Shown here one piece after another: positions 20,906 through 32,200 of a stretch of 64,000 bases of DNA. The notes under the pieces are model-generated. The model searched no databases, was not told where the DNA came from, and worked only from the letters and a program-made list of their open reading frames with translations. Both the position numbers and the translations under genes were made by a program. How positions within the stretch are numbered: position 1 is the first letter of the stretch; each line of letters starts with the position of its first letter. The stretch spans positions 31,763 through 95,762 of the IMG/VR virus record IMGVR_UViG_3300017917_003766. One strand, given 5' to 3'. The DNA comes from a virus.

Positions 20906-22075
20906 TTAATAATTGGAGTTACCCATTATAACAGAATAAACGGCCAATGACCCAGCTGTCATATAGGATTTATCATCAGATAATCTGTAGTCTTTGTTGG
21001 GTATATTTTTGTTATCAACCCTTACCAAATTGACAGATGCAGAAACGATAACATCTGACGCTATCTTAGCCTGACGCTCAAGCTCAGTTATAGACAAAGA
21101 ATCACCAATAGAGAGTGAATTAATGTATCTATTAATAAATATTCTTGCCTGGTTTTCTACGGCTTTAGCTAAATCACTTGTTGTTGACTCTCTTAGCACA
21201 AGAGACATATTGACGTCAACTGGCTTTCTTTCAGCTATTCTAACATTAATATTAACACCTACTGGCTTTATAGCTCTTATCTGCTCTATCACGATTTCGC
21301 TCATTGTTGCTATGCCAGATCTTGTTTCTGGGACAATGATTATATCGCATGAACCAATACCAAAAGATGCTTCTCTAATCTTTGCGTCTTTTACTCCCTT
21401 TACCGCAAGAGCGGCAAAGCGTACAGATTCAGCTGTGCCAGTATTTGAGCCCCTAACAGCTGCTACTATTCTTCTTCTATAGTTGTCATCGGATTCTGAG
21501 TTAAGCGTACTATAAACCTCTTTTGGATTATTGCAGAAAACAACTACTCCTGGAGGAGCAATAAAGTTATGTTTTACTAAAGTGTTTCTAGCTGCGGTTA
21601 TGTTGTTATCCGCAAATTTTGCTTTTACAGATCCGTAGGCTCTAGTATTACCGGAGGTGATAACCACTTCGCCCATTAGCTCATAGGCGTATTGAATCGA
21701 TGAATAGTTATTTATGTCGTTAAAAACCAAGGTTCCAGACGGTATAACTATAGATGAATTATAAGGCTGATTAATAAAAAATTCTATGTTTGCGGTTGTT
21801 CTTTCTGGCACTAATTCGGCTGATATCGATCTTCTAGGAACATTATAAAGTGCTCCAATCATGTCTAGATTCATACCACTAGCAGTCGATAGATTTGACT
21901 GTTCTACGCTTAGTCTTAATGAATTATATAAATCATAAATTTCAGAATGAATTGCTTCGGCAAACGCTCTGGCAATAGAGCCAGGAGAAACGGAGCTAAT
22001 ACCAGCATTTCTTTGAAGTCCATCAAGTGTGGCTAAAAGCATTTGTTCTCTTGTTTTTATATTTATTGCTGGCAT
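20906..22075 (-). CDS. Baseplate J-like wedge protein (389 aa)
   Basis: Intact 389 residues, the usual length for the baseplate J / Mu gp47 family. The N-terminal part (SPGSIARAFAEAIHSEIYDLY, then GMNLDMIGALYNVPR) matches the family pattern. The middle has the SDDNYRRRIVAAVRGSNTGT segment typical of J proteins (usually ESDEDYRxRI...GT). A KPVGVNINV-type C-terminal domain follows. The role is to form the wedge ring around the hub and transmit contraction to the sheath. The ATG at 22075 has a TAGGAGC ribosome binding site and sits one base from the gp25-like gene stop. No in-frame CGG. Confidence 0.9.
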   Translation of the reverse strand: MPAINIKTREQMLLATLDGLQRNAGISSVSPGSIARAFAEAIHSEIYDLYNSLRLSVEQSNLSTASGMNLDMIGALYNVPRRSISAELVPERTTANIEFFINQPYNSSIVIPSGTLVFNDINNYSSIQYAYELMGEVVITSGNTRAYGSVKAKFADNNITAARNTLVKHNFIAPPGVVVFCNNPKEVYSTLNSESDDNYRRRIVAAVRGSNTGTAESVRFAALAVKGVKDAKIREASFGIGSCDIIIVPETRSGIATMSEIVIEQIRAIKPVGVNINVRIAERKPVDVNMSLVLRESTTSDLAKAVENQARIFINRYINSLSIGDSLSITELERQAKIASDVIVSASVNLVRVDNKNIPNKDYRLSDDKSYMTAGSLAVYSVIMGNSNY

Positions 22076-22076
22076 T

Positions 22077-22457
22077 CTAAGCTCCTAGATCTTGAGTTAT
22101 GGAAAGAACTACTGGCTGATAATTGCTTCCAGCCAAGTAAACATCGAATCTTATTGAATCGGCACTTGTCGGTACTGCTTCAATAGTAATTTGTTTATTT
22201 TTAAAAACTCCTTCTCTTTCTAACGCCGCTCTTATAAGCCTCTTGCCAAGATCACCAGTTTGTGGATTCTGTGGCATTCCGTATAGCGTTGATAGCTGAG
22301 TTCCTAACTGTGGATAAATAAAGAAATCTCCAGGCTCTGTCATAAGCCTTATGTAAACATGCTGTATATCTTTTGTTGATTGATCTTGAACAGTGGCTAA
22401 GTCGCCAGAACCGTTAATGACTAAATCGCCACTTAAATCAATATAAAAATCAGACAT
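22077..22457 (-). CDS. gp25/W-like baseplate wedge protein (126 aa)
   Basis: Intact 126 residues, typical for the T4 gp25 / P2 gpW family. Visible hallmarks are an N-terminal beta hairpin (YIDLSGDLVINGSGDL), the helix with IRLMTEPGDFFIYPQLGT (usual pattern R...T.pGe....p.yG), then GKRLIRAALEREGVF. It forms the inner wedge with the J-like protein and nucleates sheath assembly. The start overlaps the upstream gene by 8 bases and uses a GAGGAC ribosome binding site inside it. Order gp25-like then J-like is the usual myovirus arrangement. Confidence 0.9.
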   Translation of the reverse strand: MSDFYIDLSGDLVINGSGDLATVQDQSTKDIQHVYIRLMTEPGDFFIYPQLGTQLSTLYGMPQNPQTGDLGKRLIRAALEREGVFKNKQITIEAVPTSADSIRFDVYLAGSNYQPVVLSITQDLGA

Positions 22458-23148
22458 TTTCGACGTCCTCTATTATCCTAGATTTTGTTTGTTCAATAGT
22501 ATATCCTTGTAGTCTGTAGTTTGTAAAAAACTGCATTAGTTCTTCGTTTTTATTAAACATTTTAACTACTTTAGTGTTTTGTGACCAGAAACTATCTATT
22601 GAATTTAATTCAGATTGCGTAAAAGATGTTGGATTAACTGATTGATTTTTTGTTAAGAGGCTTTCTTTTACAACGGAAGTATCTGTATCTGGCAGATAAT
22701 CATAGTCACCACTAATAGTAACGGTTGGCTGATCTTCCTCTTGGCTAAGTTGATCAATATTATTAATATAATAGTCTGCGTTTTTAAAACCAGGATTAAA
22801 ATCCCTACTATTTGGAGCAATAAAGGCTGGTTCAGTAAAAACAGTAGCAGAACTATTAAATTCTTTAGAATTCCATTTTAATCCATCTTCTTTAGAATTA
22901 AATTTAATATTATCGGCAAAAATAGATACGGTTCTTGTTGAGGCGCTTATAACAATGCCAACACCAGGAGCGGCAAATATCTCTATATCTCCAGAGTCAG
23001 TTACCCTTAAAAAGGATGGATTATCTGGGTGGGTAATGCCTACTTCTCTTGAAGAAAAAGTTCTTCTTCTATTTATTTCGTCTGATTCTGTTATTGTACT
23101 TCCAACAGAAGACTCAAACATTCTTTCGGCGTTAATTTTTTCAGCCAT
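22450..23148 (-). CDS. Baseplate structural protein (232 aa)
   Basis: Intact 232 residues, starting two bases after the spike gene's stop and overlapping the gp25-like gene by 8 bases. Residues 25-90 form beta strands (FLRVTDSGDIEIFAAPGVGIVISA). Residues about 170-232 are helical and acidic. Proteins of this size and position occur between spike and gp25 in large myoviruses and are probably hub or wedge adaptors; I do not recognise the family with certainty. No in-frame CGG. Confidence 0.6.
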   Translation of the reverse strand: MAEKINAERMFESSVGSTITESDEINRRRTFSSREVGITHPDNPSFLRVTDSGDIEIFAAPGVGIVISASTRTVSIFADNIKFNSKEDGLKWNSKEFNSSATVFTEPAFIAPNSRDFNPGFKNADYYINNIDQLSQEEDQPTVTISGDYDYLPDTDTSVVKESLLTKNQSVNPTSFTQSELNSIDSFWSQNTKVVKMFNKNEELMQFFTNYRLQGYTIEQTKSRIIEDVENV

Positions 23149-23150
23149 AT

Positions 23151-23514
23151 TTACACCATAAACCTTGGTATTCCAGTGTTAACAAAAGTTGACGGACCAT
23201 ATTTGCCAACTGATGATCCATCGTCAACAAAAGAAACTATATATGGATTTGTCTCTGCATCGTCTCTAAAACCTATTACGCAGCGTGAACCAGTTGTAGG
23301 AGCCACCATTTGAATACCTTGAATAGATGGACATGGAACAGCTCTATAGATATTGCCGAGCTGTGTTTGCCATCTTATCATCCATTATAACCATAACTGT
23401 ATTTGTAATTTTATCATAAGACATAACAGTACCAAGTCGAGTTTTCGCTTGTTGCAGTTTTTGATTTTCAAGATGAGAGTTAAGTCTTTGATCAAACTTT
23501 GGATAGTACTTCAT
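23151..23514 (-). CDS. Baseplate spike OB-fold protein, gpV/gp5-like (120 aa, one CGG site)
   Basis: Start ATG 23514 has a strong AAGGAG ribosome binding site. The frame reaches CGG at codon 53 and would stop four codons later (TAG) if read as a triplet. Read as CGGC the frame continues through 23354-23151, giving 120 residues. Both halves together form one OB-fold-like unit: LGTVMSYDKITNTVMVIMDD, then VPCPSIQGIQMVAPTTGSRCVIGF. That is the pattern of the N-terminal OB domain of gpV/gp5-type spike proteins, where the strands flank a PxxG...G...V.F core. Neither half alone would fold, which supports the recoding. The protein would cap the hub and hold a spike tip. Confidence 0.75.
23355..23358 (-). 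other. CGGC recoding site 11 (+1)
   Basis: In-frame CGG after GCT, codon 53 of the spike gene; the only case with C as fourth base. Triplet reading gives CAA TAT CTA then TAG. The site splits a single OB-fold, so read-through is required to make a domain. Confidence 0.85.
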
Positions 23515-23523
23515 TTTATCTCC

Positions 23524-26254
23524 TTATACTGCCCATACACTAGAACAGCCAGCATACGTATATCTGCTTCCAGGAAATCCAGAATATGTTATAGCCCTAG
23601 GACTTGGTCTTTGCCCGCTAGAATTTGGATGTTGATCAACGTATTCACCACCACCGATTGAAACACCTATATGACCAGCCCCATCTTCTCCTCCAGTCCA
23701 GTAAACAAGATATCCAACAGGTGGATTTTTACCAGTTTCTGAATTTGCGCTAAACCAGTCTTTGTCTTGATCTCCAGTTTGGACATTTTCCCAGTGAGCA
23801 GATGCTGTTTCAAACTGTCTGAGAGTTTTTGTCGGAACTGTTTTTTCAAAAGTTCCACCTGTCCACTCTTTTGTCGTTAAATCCGTTTCTGCTGCATCAA
23901 ATATACCTACCGACGCAGATAAAACTCTAGCGAATCTATCGCATTGGAAATTGCCATTTAAATCTTTTCTATACTGATCTAGCCACTGAGGTATCCTGTT
24001 TACCTTAAGCCAATTTGCCGCTTCCAAAACCTGAGTCTTTGTGAATGAAGTTGAGGTATTTTCATTTGATGCTGCAGGTGGATTTTCATATCTATCAGCC
24101 ACATTACCAGTATATGATATAGGCTTGCTTTGTTGTTCGTCTTTGTTTGTTCCATCTTTGGTTTTATCAAAATAAACTTCACCACTTAACCATCCTTCTA
24201 CATATGGTTTTGTTTTTGGATTAAACTTTGGTAAATTTTCTCTAACCCATTTTATTAATTCCTCTATTGCTTTACCGCTAGTTAGATACACATTCACTGC
24301 GTCTTGAAATTTTACACCAAAGATAAAACCGCAATCAGATCTATCACCGTAATCTCCCCAGTGAAAAAATCCGTTAGATTGAGTTATCTTTGATGTATTC
24401 TTAAAGTCAACTCTACCCCACTTTTGCATGAGTGCCCATACTTGATTTATCGGGTACCACAATCTATCATCTGTATCTGCTTTTCCGTTATTTTGTAGTT
24501 CTATCATTTTTTTTGCTATTGCATTTGAATCCCAACCCTGTTCTTTTCCTGGAACGTATGCCAAATCGGACGCCAAAACCATTGATGGATTAACTTTAGA
24601 TCCGTCATAATATATTGGAACTGCGCTTGAACTATTTCTTTGTTTATTCATTTGGGAAATAAGATTATATTGAAACATTCCAAAGGAATAATCGCCGGTA
24701 AAGCCAGTTGAATTTTCTCCGCATACTCCATTAAATGATGATGGATTTCCTACGCTTTCTCTAGCTGAAACAGCGCAGAGAACAGCTGCCACCTCCTCGC
24801 TGAATGGACCTTCTTTTGTTAATAAAATAAATAATTCATTTAAAGAAAGATCTGGTCCACTAGATTTATAGTTTTTATACGCTTTTTCTTTTGCGGCTGA
24901 AATATCTTCTTCGGTGTTAACATTGACATAATCTGACGTTGATGCCTGCGACTGTTGAGTAGAAATCCAACCAGAAGAACCTATATATTGCCCACCTCTA
25001 CTGGGGCTAAAACTAATATGTATATTATCTTTATGTTCCGCTGCAGATTCTATATTTACGTATTTAAGATTTTCATACATTGTTTTTATTGGATGGCTTT
25101 CAGATTCAAAACCTTCTCCTACGCCAAGATCTTTTGCCACATCAGGGTTAATGACGATCAGATCGGGTATGAGCTGCATTGGTAGCGAATTCAATCTTGA
25201 TAGCACATAATTTAAAGAAGACGCATAGTGCTCTTTTGATTTTCCAAAATTAGAGAAAGAACCAATTGAATCAATATCAAAAGCTCTACCGAATACATGA
25301 TCTGATATTGTATTTGTATTGTTTGCGTCTAGTCCACTAGCTGGATTAATATTTCTTTGACTTTGATCATCTTCTGATAATATCGCTCTGGACAAACCAA
25401 ATCTACCTTTTATTGGAACACCTTTTGTTGGGTCAGTGAGTATCAGTAGGCATTCTATTAAAGAAGCGCATACATACGCTCTTTTGCTTTGCGCACTAAT
25501 CAATGACTCATCTATAGTTCCATCTTGGGAAGAATCTGGGAAATAAGACTGCGTCTGCGCAAATTTGTATGATGTAAGTTGGTTTGGTATATCAAACTGA
25601 AAACCAACACTCAATGCTGGTTCTGGTATTCTTTTATTTAGCTCTCTTCCTCTTTCTAGATATATATCAGATTCTTCAGCCGGCAATTCATCGACAACAG
25701 CAATTGGCCTTGAGCCGAGAGATGGAGCACCAGGTTTTAGTTCATATACAATATTGTTGTGCTTATAGAATGCACCATTTGATTCTCCAACATAAGAAGT
25801 TGATTTATTTTTTGCCAGGTCGCTCATCATTTTTTCTAAAATTGGATTTGGCATTTTTGATGGAGAAAGTCCTGTACCGAGCATTGATTGACCGACGGTT
25901 TTCAGGTATGCCTCTGATCCAGTAAGGGTTGCTTTTTCTCCTTCATTTCCTTGATAGTCTGGATTTGGGACTTCAAACCCTTCGTACTTTGCGCCAGCTG
26001 TTAAAATTCCATGAAGAGAAGATTGTACGAATTTGTTGTTGACATCCATCAATGTAGCTGGATTTCTTGAAAGCGCTCCGCCCAGCCATTATGTCAACAA
26101 CGTCTCTTGATGTAAGCGATTGGTTTACGTATTTTTCTTTTGAGGCGGATGTCACCAAGCTTTGACTACCGTTGGGGTTAAATCCTTCTGCTATTTTTGA
26201 GGTAAATGATTTGGAATTATCAAAATCATCTATCGTCAATCCAAATTCATCCAT
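23524..26254 (-). CDS. Tail-associated lysin with M15-, lysozyme- and CHAP-like domains, one CGG site (909 aa)
   Basis: Fragments 25973-26254 and 23524-26052 join through CGGA at codon 59. Three catalytic-looking regions follow. Residues about 250-425 are M15 peptidase-like: SDHVFGRAFDID (SxHxxGxAxD motif) near 317 and the second zinc ligand in NIHISFS near 411. Residues about 475-640 are lysozyme/transglycosylase-like: Glu in VSARESVGNP near 499 and YSFGMFQYN near 523. Residues about 755-909 are CHAP/NlpC-like: Cys in NFQCDRFA near 770 and His in GAGHIGVSIGGG near 860. Such proteins open the cell wall during DNA injection. It starts two bases after the hub gene stop. Confidence 0.8.
26077..26080 (-). 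other. CGGA recoding site 10 (+1)
   Basis: In-frame CGG after GGG, codon 59 of the lysin gene. Triplet reading continues about 35 codons then stops, giving a 93-residue product without any catalytic domain. The four-base reading leads into the 850-residue lysin body. Confidence 0.85.
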
Positions 26255-26256
26255 GA

Positions 26257-29200
26257 TTATGTTGACCTTTGTTCTATGTACTGCACGTTGGGTATTTGAT
26301 CATCTAGTCCTATTTCTGCTGGTCTACTTCTTAGTAGATCAACGGTATATACTTGAGCTAGATTATTCGTAACCAATTCCCAGTTAAGAGTGGCTGGACC
26401 ACCATCATCATAGTACTCATCCCATCCCACATAAGGCCATTCAGAGGCTTTTGAATACAATGCTTCCATTATTTTAAAGCTTACAAGAACATTGAACATC
26501 TTTATTTTATCATCTGGAAGATTTATAAGTGGATCAGATGACCCAGTAACTTCAAAGTATTCTTTTACATTAGAAGTAAAAATCGACGAGTAGATTACAT
26601 CAAATTTTATATAAAGAACGGATTCGGGATAAAGTGTTTCTTTAAACTTTTGTTTTATTATACTTAGCGATTCAAACTGATTTTGAATAAATAAATCTCT
26701 AACCATTAATATATTATCCTGAATGTCATTATCGATCATTCTATAGAACACAGTTCCTAACGATTTATCTGCTTCAGAATCTCCATAATATTTTCCTTTT
26801 AGATAACTCTTAGTTGTATTTTGTTTTGAACCTGGGGCAAGATCGTCTTCTGTATACAAAGAAGTAGCTGATGCATTGTTTGGAGAAATCCTAATCACAA
26901 AAGGATTTTCCGAAAGCTTTTCATGAACGAATAGAGCTGCCTGTCCACCTGGTGAATCTATATTAATTCCTTGAATTGGGCCAGGAGATTTATTAGATAC
27001 ATTTACATATCCCTCAAAAACACCAAGCTTAGAAGCTATGATTCCTTCTAATCTAACTTTAAATGGTGCAGACTGAGGACTCAAAAGATCAATTACCTCA
27101 ATTTCATCTCCATCAATTACTTTATTTAATTTACACAAAACTTTGAAGAATTGATTAAACCCTGCCTTATCTGGTCCAGTTCCAGAGTATTTCAAAACCT
27201 CTGCATTAACCAGCGCATTTTCCAGGCTGACATGTCTTACCAGATCAGATATTTGTTTTTCTTTCCAACCCATATTCTTAAGTAGATCATCGTACCTTAT
27301 GAAAGCATTTCCTTCTGGAGTTCTAACCTTAGAGCGAACACCAAGTATTCCTGGAAGAAGTCTCTTAGTGTGATACCTGCCGACAACCATGCCCTGATTT
27401 ATAGAAAGACCAGCATCCATCGGTTGACCGTTTCTATTTAGATAAGAAATATAACAACCATGTTGATCTAGTACATTATCCCTAACCCACTTCCAACCCT
27501 TCCACATTATGTTTGTTGCCGCTGCCGCTGCTATTCCACCACCAACTGGTCCACCAAGGAAAGTCCCAACAGCAGCTGATCCAATTGTAGTCGCTGCGTA
27601 CATTGCAGCAAGGCCAGTAAGACTTACTTTTGAATCTGCATTTGCCTTTAGTTGCTGCTCAACTTGGGCTTTGGCATCGAACAGTCCCTCTGCTGTAAAG
27701 TTTGCCATAATATCCTTACTTAAAGCACTAGATCCGTGAGTAAACTGCACTCCACCAAGCATTTGGACTCTAAGCGCTTGAGCTATTCCATCTGTTGAAA
27801 TATTGCCATTAGAAAGTATTCCTGTACTTCCAGCTTGAACTGAGTTCATTATCATCCTAGTATCATTTCTGATATTTTGTATTGAAAACCAAGAATGCAT
27901 CCATGATGACATAAACCATCTAGCTGGATCATTTACGGTAACAAAGGCGTTGGGTGTTATTGATGTAACAAATCCCATATTTGGAGTAAAGTGATGGACT
28001 ACTTGTTCTACTTCAAATATTCCGTACATTCTTTCATAGACGTCAGCTAAGTAAACAAGATCGTGAGGTCTTATGTCGGCACTACCAAGAACAATTAATT
28101 CACCTGAGTAAATATCTTTTAGCGATTCTCTTAAATGGGCAAGCGCAACCCTTCTTGCCATTAATTCATCTGGGGCACCTTGCGTGGTTTTAATTGCACT
28201 TCTTGAAAACTCAATAGGGTTAACTAGTGGATGTATTAGCCCAGTTAGGCCAGAACCAAATAAGTTATCAAAATACAATCCTGTTTCAACTGTTTTTTCA
28301 ACTTGTCTTTCTGAAGGAATACTTTTATCAAGAGCGACAGTAACTGGATACTTACCATCTGAAACTGCCGTTATTGAAGTGGCGACATTGGTTGTTGTTT
28401 CTTGGATATTATTATTTAATATTGTTGAAAAAGAACTCAGGTAATGCATTCTCTGGAATGGTTCTCTTACCTCTACAACTGGTTCTCCATACTCTCTCGT
28501 GAATGGATTGTCAACAGCTCTTAAAATTGAACCTGGTCTTCCCATCGAATAATAAATAGAGTCATTAAATACTTTATTTAAAATATTGGCTTGTTTTGCA
28601 AAGTTGTCTACTTCAGAAAGTTGATATCCCATTTGCATCATTGATATTCTAAACATATTCATTAATCCGCTTAAGCCGTCACTAAGTGCAGTAAACAGTG
28701 GTCCAATATTAGCATCCCAAAAACTATCTACATTATGTGCTAAAACACCGACAAAGTTTGTAGCGCTATTTCCCTCGCCTTTATTGTCAGCCAATAGCTT
28801 TAAGAATTTTTTCTTATCAGAAGAATAATTTTGATTAGGATCAATAAATGCTGCAAAGATTTTATCCACAGAATGAAAGTCCCATTCGTCTCCCCAACTT
28901 CCTAAGCCTATTCCTATTTTTCTAGATGGCTTAAGAACTAGCCAAGCTCTTGCATACGGGTCCTGCCACATGGCTTGTCTAAATAAACCAACAACAATTA
29001 AGAAAACCTGTCTTGCGCTAAGTGTTTTATCTTTAGTCTTACCAAGTAAATCTGATGTTTTTATCAATCCTCCGCCAATAGTTTGACCAACTATTAGGCT
29101 CACATTGCTTGCATTTTGGAAAAACTTTCCTAGTTTTTTATATTTTGAAACAATTAGCTGATTGAAATAACTTACTAAACCACCCTGATCAAGAGAAGCG

Positions 29201-32200
29201 TCTATTAGATTTCTTCTAGAATACTCTATTGCTTCTTTTACCAATCTATCTTCTTGCTTTAAGGGTGGTGGAGCATCTGGATCGGTAAATCTAATGATAT
29301 TTGGTTTTTGATTAATAAAATCGCTTCCCAACAAAAGTGTAAATTCATCGACTGCTCCGTCACCAGAAGAAGAATATTTTTTAATAACTTCTGGACTGGA
29401 GTTTGGATTTTTTATTATTTGCATAATAGCATCTGGAAGTCTTGTATCATCATCTGGATCTAGGCCAAAAGCATCGAAGAAAATTTTCTTTACAGAGTCG
29501 TAATTATGATATCCAAATCTAAACTGATCCCATACGTCATTTGCCTGAGCTAAACTTCTTCCATCTCCAGCTATAACATGGGTTGTTGAACTATACCCTT
29601 CATCGTAAAAAGATCTTGCCTCTCTGGATGTTCCGTCCAGTGGATCATAAATAGGAACAAATTGAACTCGACCAGTTCCTTTTGTGTCACCAGTCGTTGG
29701 AAGTTCTTTATCTAAAATTTCCCATAATCTGTCTTTTGATAATTTATCATATTGAGCAGAAAGCACTAAATCAAAATAACCATCTTTACCATCTTTTGAT
29801 GGTACCAAGTTTCCACCACGAGCAGCTGCTAAAGCAAAGTCTCCATCAGTTAGAAGATTAACTCCACCAACTGGTGCAAGTTCTCTAAATGCGCTATTTA
29901 GAGGACTGCCAGGTGTTGTGTTTAATATTTCAAGCTGTCTCTCTACATTATCAACAGATCCGCCTATTTTACCAGTTCTGTATAGGCTACCAGCATTGAC
30001 GATTTCTGCCAAAAGCTTTTTATCTTTTGATCCAGAAGCGTCAAATCTTCCAAATCCAATCAAATAGTTTCCATCTTCACCAAAAACTTGCTTAGACTGT
30101 TCAGTTAATTCAAATTCATTTGCCGGGTTATATAATGTTGTTACTACTCCAAGTGGTATATCATCGTCAACAAATACATAGTAACACTCTCTAGGAATTG
30201 GGAACGGCGCTAACCCAGCTTTAGCTAATGATTTGGCGGCCTTTGCCGCATCTGAACCATCATCAAATGCTTTATTTATAATACTTTGAAAACGTGCTCC
30301 TGAATCGGTTGGAGTTTCAAGTGGGGAAAGATGCATCATTCCTAAATAATAGGCTGCATCTGGAGAAACTATAGCTTCAAGTTTTTCGTTTATATTTTTT
30401 GTTCCTTCTGAATTGCTTTCATATGCTTCTATTTCATCATTGCCCCACAAAAAGAAGGCTGGCTTGCATACAACAGCGGTTCTTGTAATTGGACTATATA
30501 CTAAAACTTTTCTCTGTTTATAGTCAGATGGTTTTCCATAAAATTCGTTGTCTTTTCTTTCTGAAAAATATTTTTCTTTGAACTTTTTAAACATTTCATC
30601 ATCTTTATCACCATCAGATATGTCATATGGCCATCTCATAGCTATGTAAAATTGTTCATCTATTGCCGTTTCTGGGCTACCCCATTCTCTATAACTAAAC
30701 TTACTAGAAGAAATTATCTTTGAGTTATTGATATACTCATATTCCCAAGAACCTTCAAGTTTTTTAGTTACTTTTGGTACTTCGTTTTTCATCGATGGCA
30801 GTGGCATACGCACCAGGTTTTTTGCCTTTGCATCAACGGTTGATTGCACTAAGTCAAATATAGAATTTTCTTCGCTAAGTAGTGTAGATTTATCTACGGA
30901 TTTAGTAAATGATAATGCATCAAGTTTAATCGAAAATTCATTTTTATTTTTAGAGTCTGGTATTACATCGGTTAATGCTGTCGAACCAACCAAATTACCC
31001 TCATATGTCAATAGATTTAAGTAAACTTCATCTTCAACTAACTTTTCGTACTCTTTATCTCCTTTATGAACTGTTGCATTTTGTATATCTCTATTTTTTG
31101 AAAGAGCATAAAATGGATAATCTAACAAAACTGCACCAGATGTTCTATCTGTAAAATATGGGAATGAGTATCGTAGTGGAATTTGCGGTATTTCTTTGTG
31201 AACTGATTGTAAATCAGACACTGGAACTTCAATTAAATTTTTTGTACTCGTTATCGGTAAGTGAAACCCTATTGTTGCGTATCCTTTATTCACTGGTATT
31301 TCAGATACAATCTTTTTATTTTCTGAATCAGTGTATTTTAGTCTCTTTGGATCGGTAATATTAATTACTCTTCCCTTTAACACTCCAGCTGGTGCGTATA
31401 TGTCTGCCCCAAGTGATTGATCTTTAGCAATTTGCTCCAAGCTTAATAGCGGACTCCTTATTGTTCTAAATGCTTCATAGTCTGCAGTTGGATTAGATGA
31501 TTGATTTATCTTATTCAACAAATCAAGAAGCTCAGCATCTGGGCTTCTGTAAGAGGGTGTTTTTAGTCCTAGTTCAACTGCTTTGTTTTCCGAAGGGAAT
31601 CCAGTAGTTATTGGGACAACTCCAGACGTATAAAGCCAATGTGGTTTTCCATAAAATATTGTTGATCTATCTTCAAACGGACGAACGGCAACTATATAGT
31701 TTGGTAGCAGTCTTGCACACATTTGAAACATATCCCAAACTGTTTTCATATAAGTTTGAGCCCTAAATGAAACTTCATCAAATCCTGGCATGTCATCATC
31801 GAGAGTACTTATTAGGCCCATGGTCGCAAATATATTAGCCCCACCACGACCAGACAGAGATCCAAGCAGTGTAGCGCCACCGAATGCCGCAGTTGTTACA
31901 CCTATTACAGGTAGGGCTAATCCACCAGTTCCAATAGCTAAGGCGGCACCAGCAGCAAGTAGCGATCCACTTAACAAGCCGGCAGCTAAACCACCGCTTG
32001 ATCTAGATTCCTTACCAGCATTTGCCACATCAATTGCATCTGAAGCGGCGCTGTCTCCACTATCATATCTTCTTAAAAGATCATTCCATGAAGCGTCAGT
32101 GAGCCTATCGAGATAATGCAGTCTTGGATTTGGCTGATCTTCTGGAGTTAAGGTAGAAGCATTGGACCATCCATCGCCAAGATCGCCGCCCAAAAATTGA

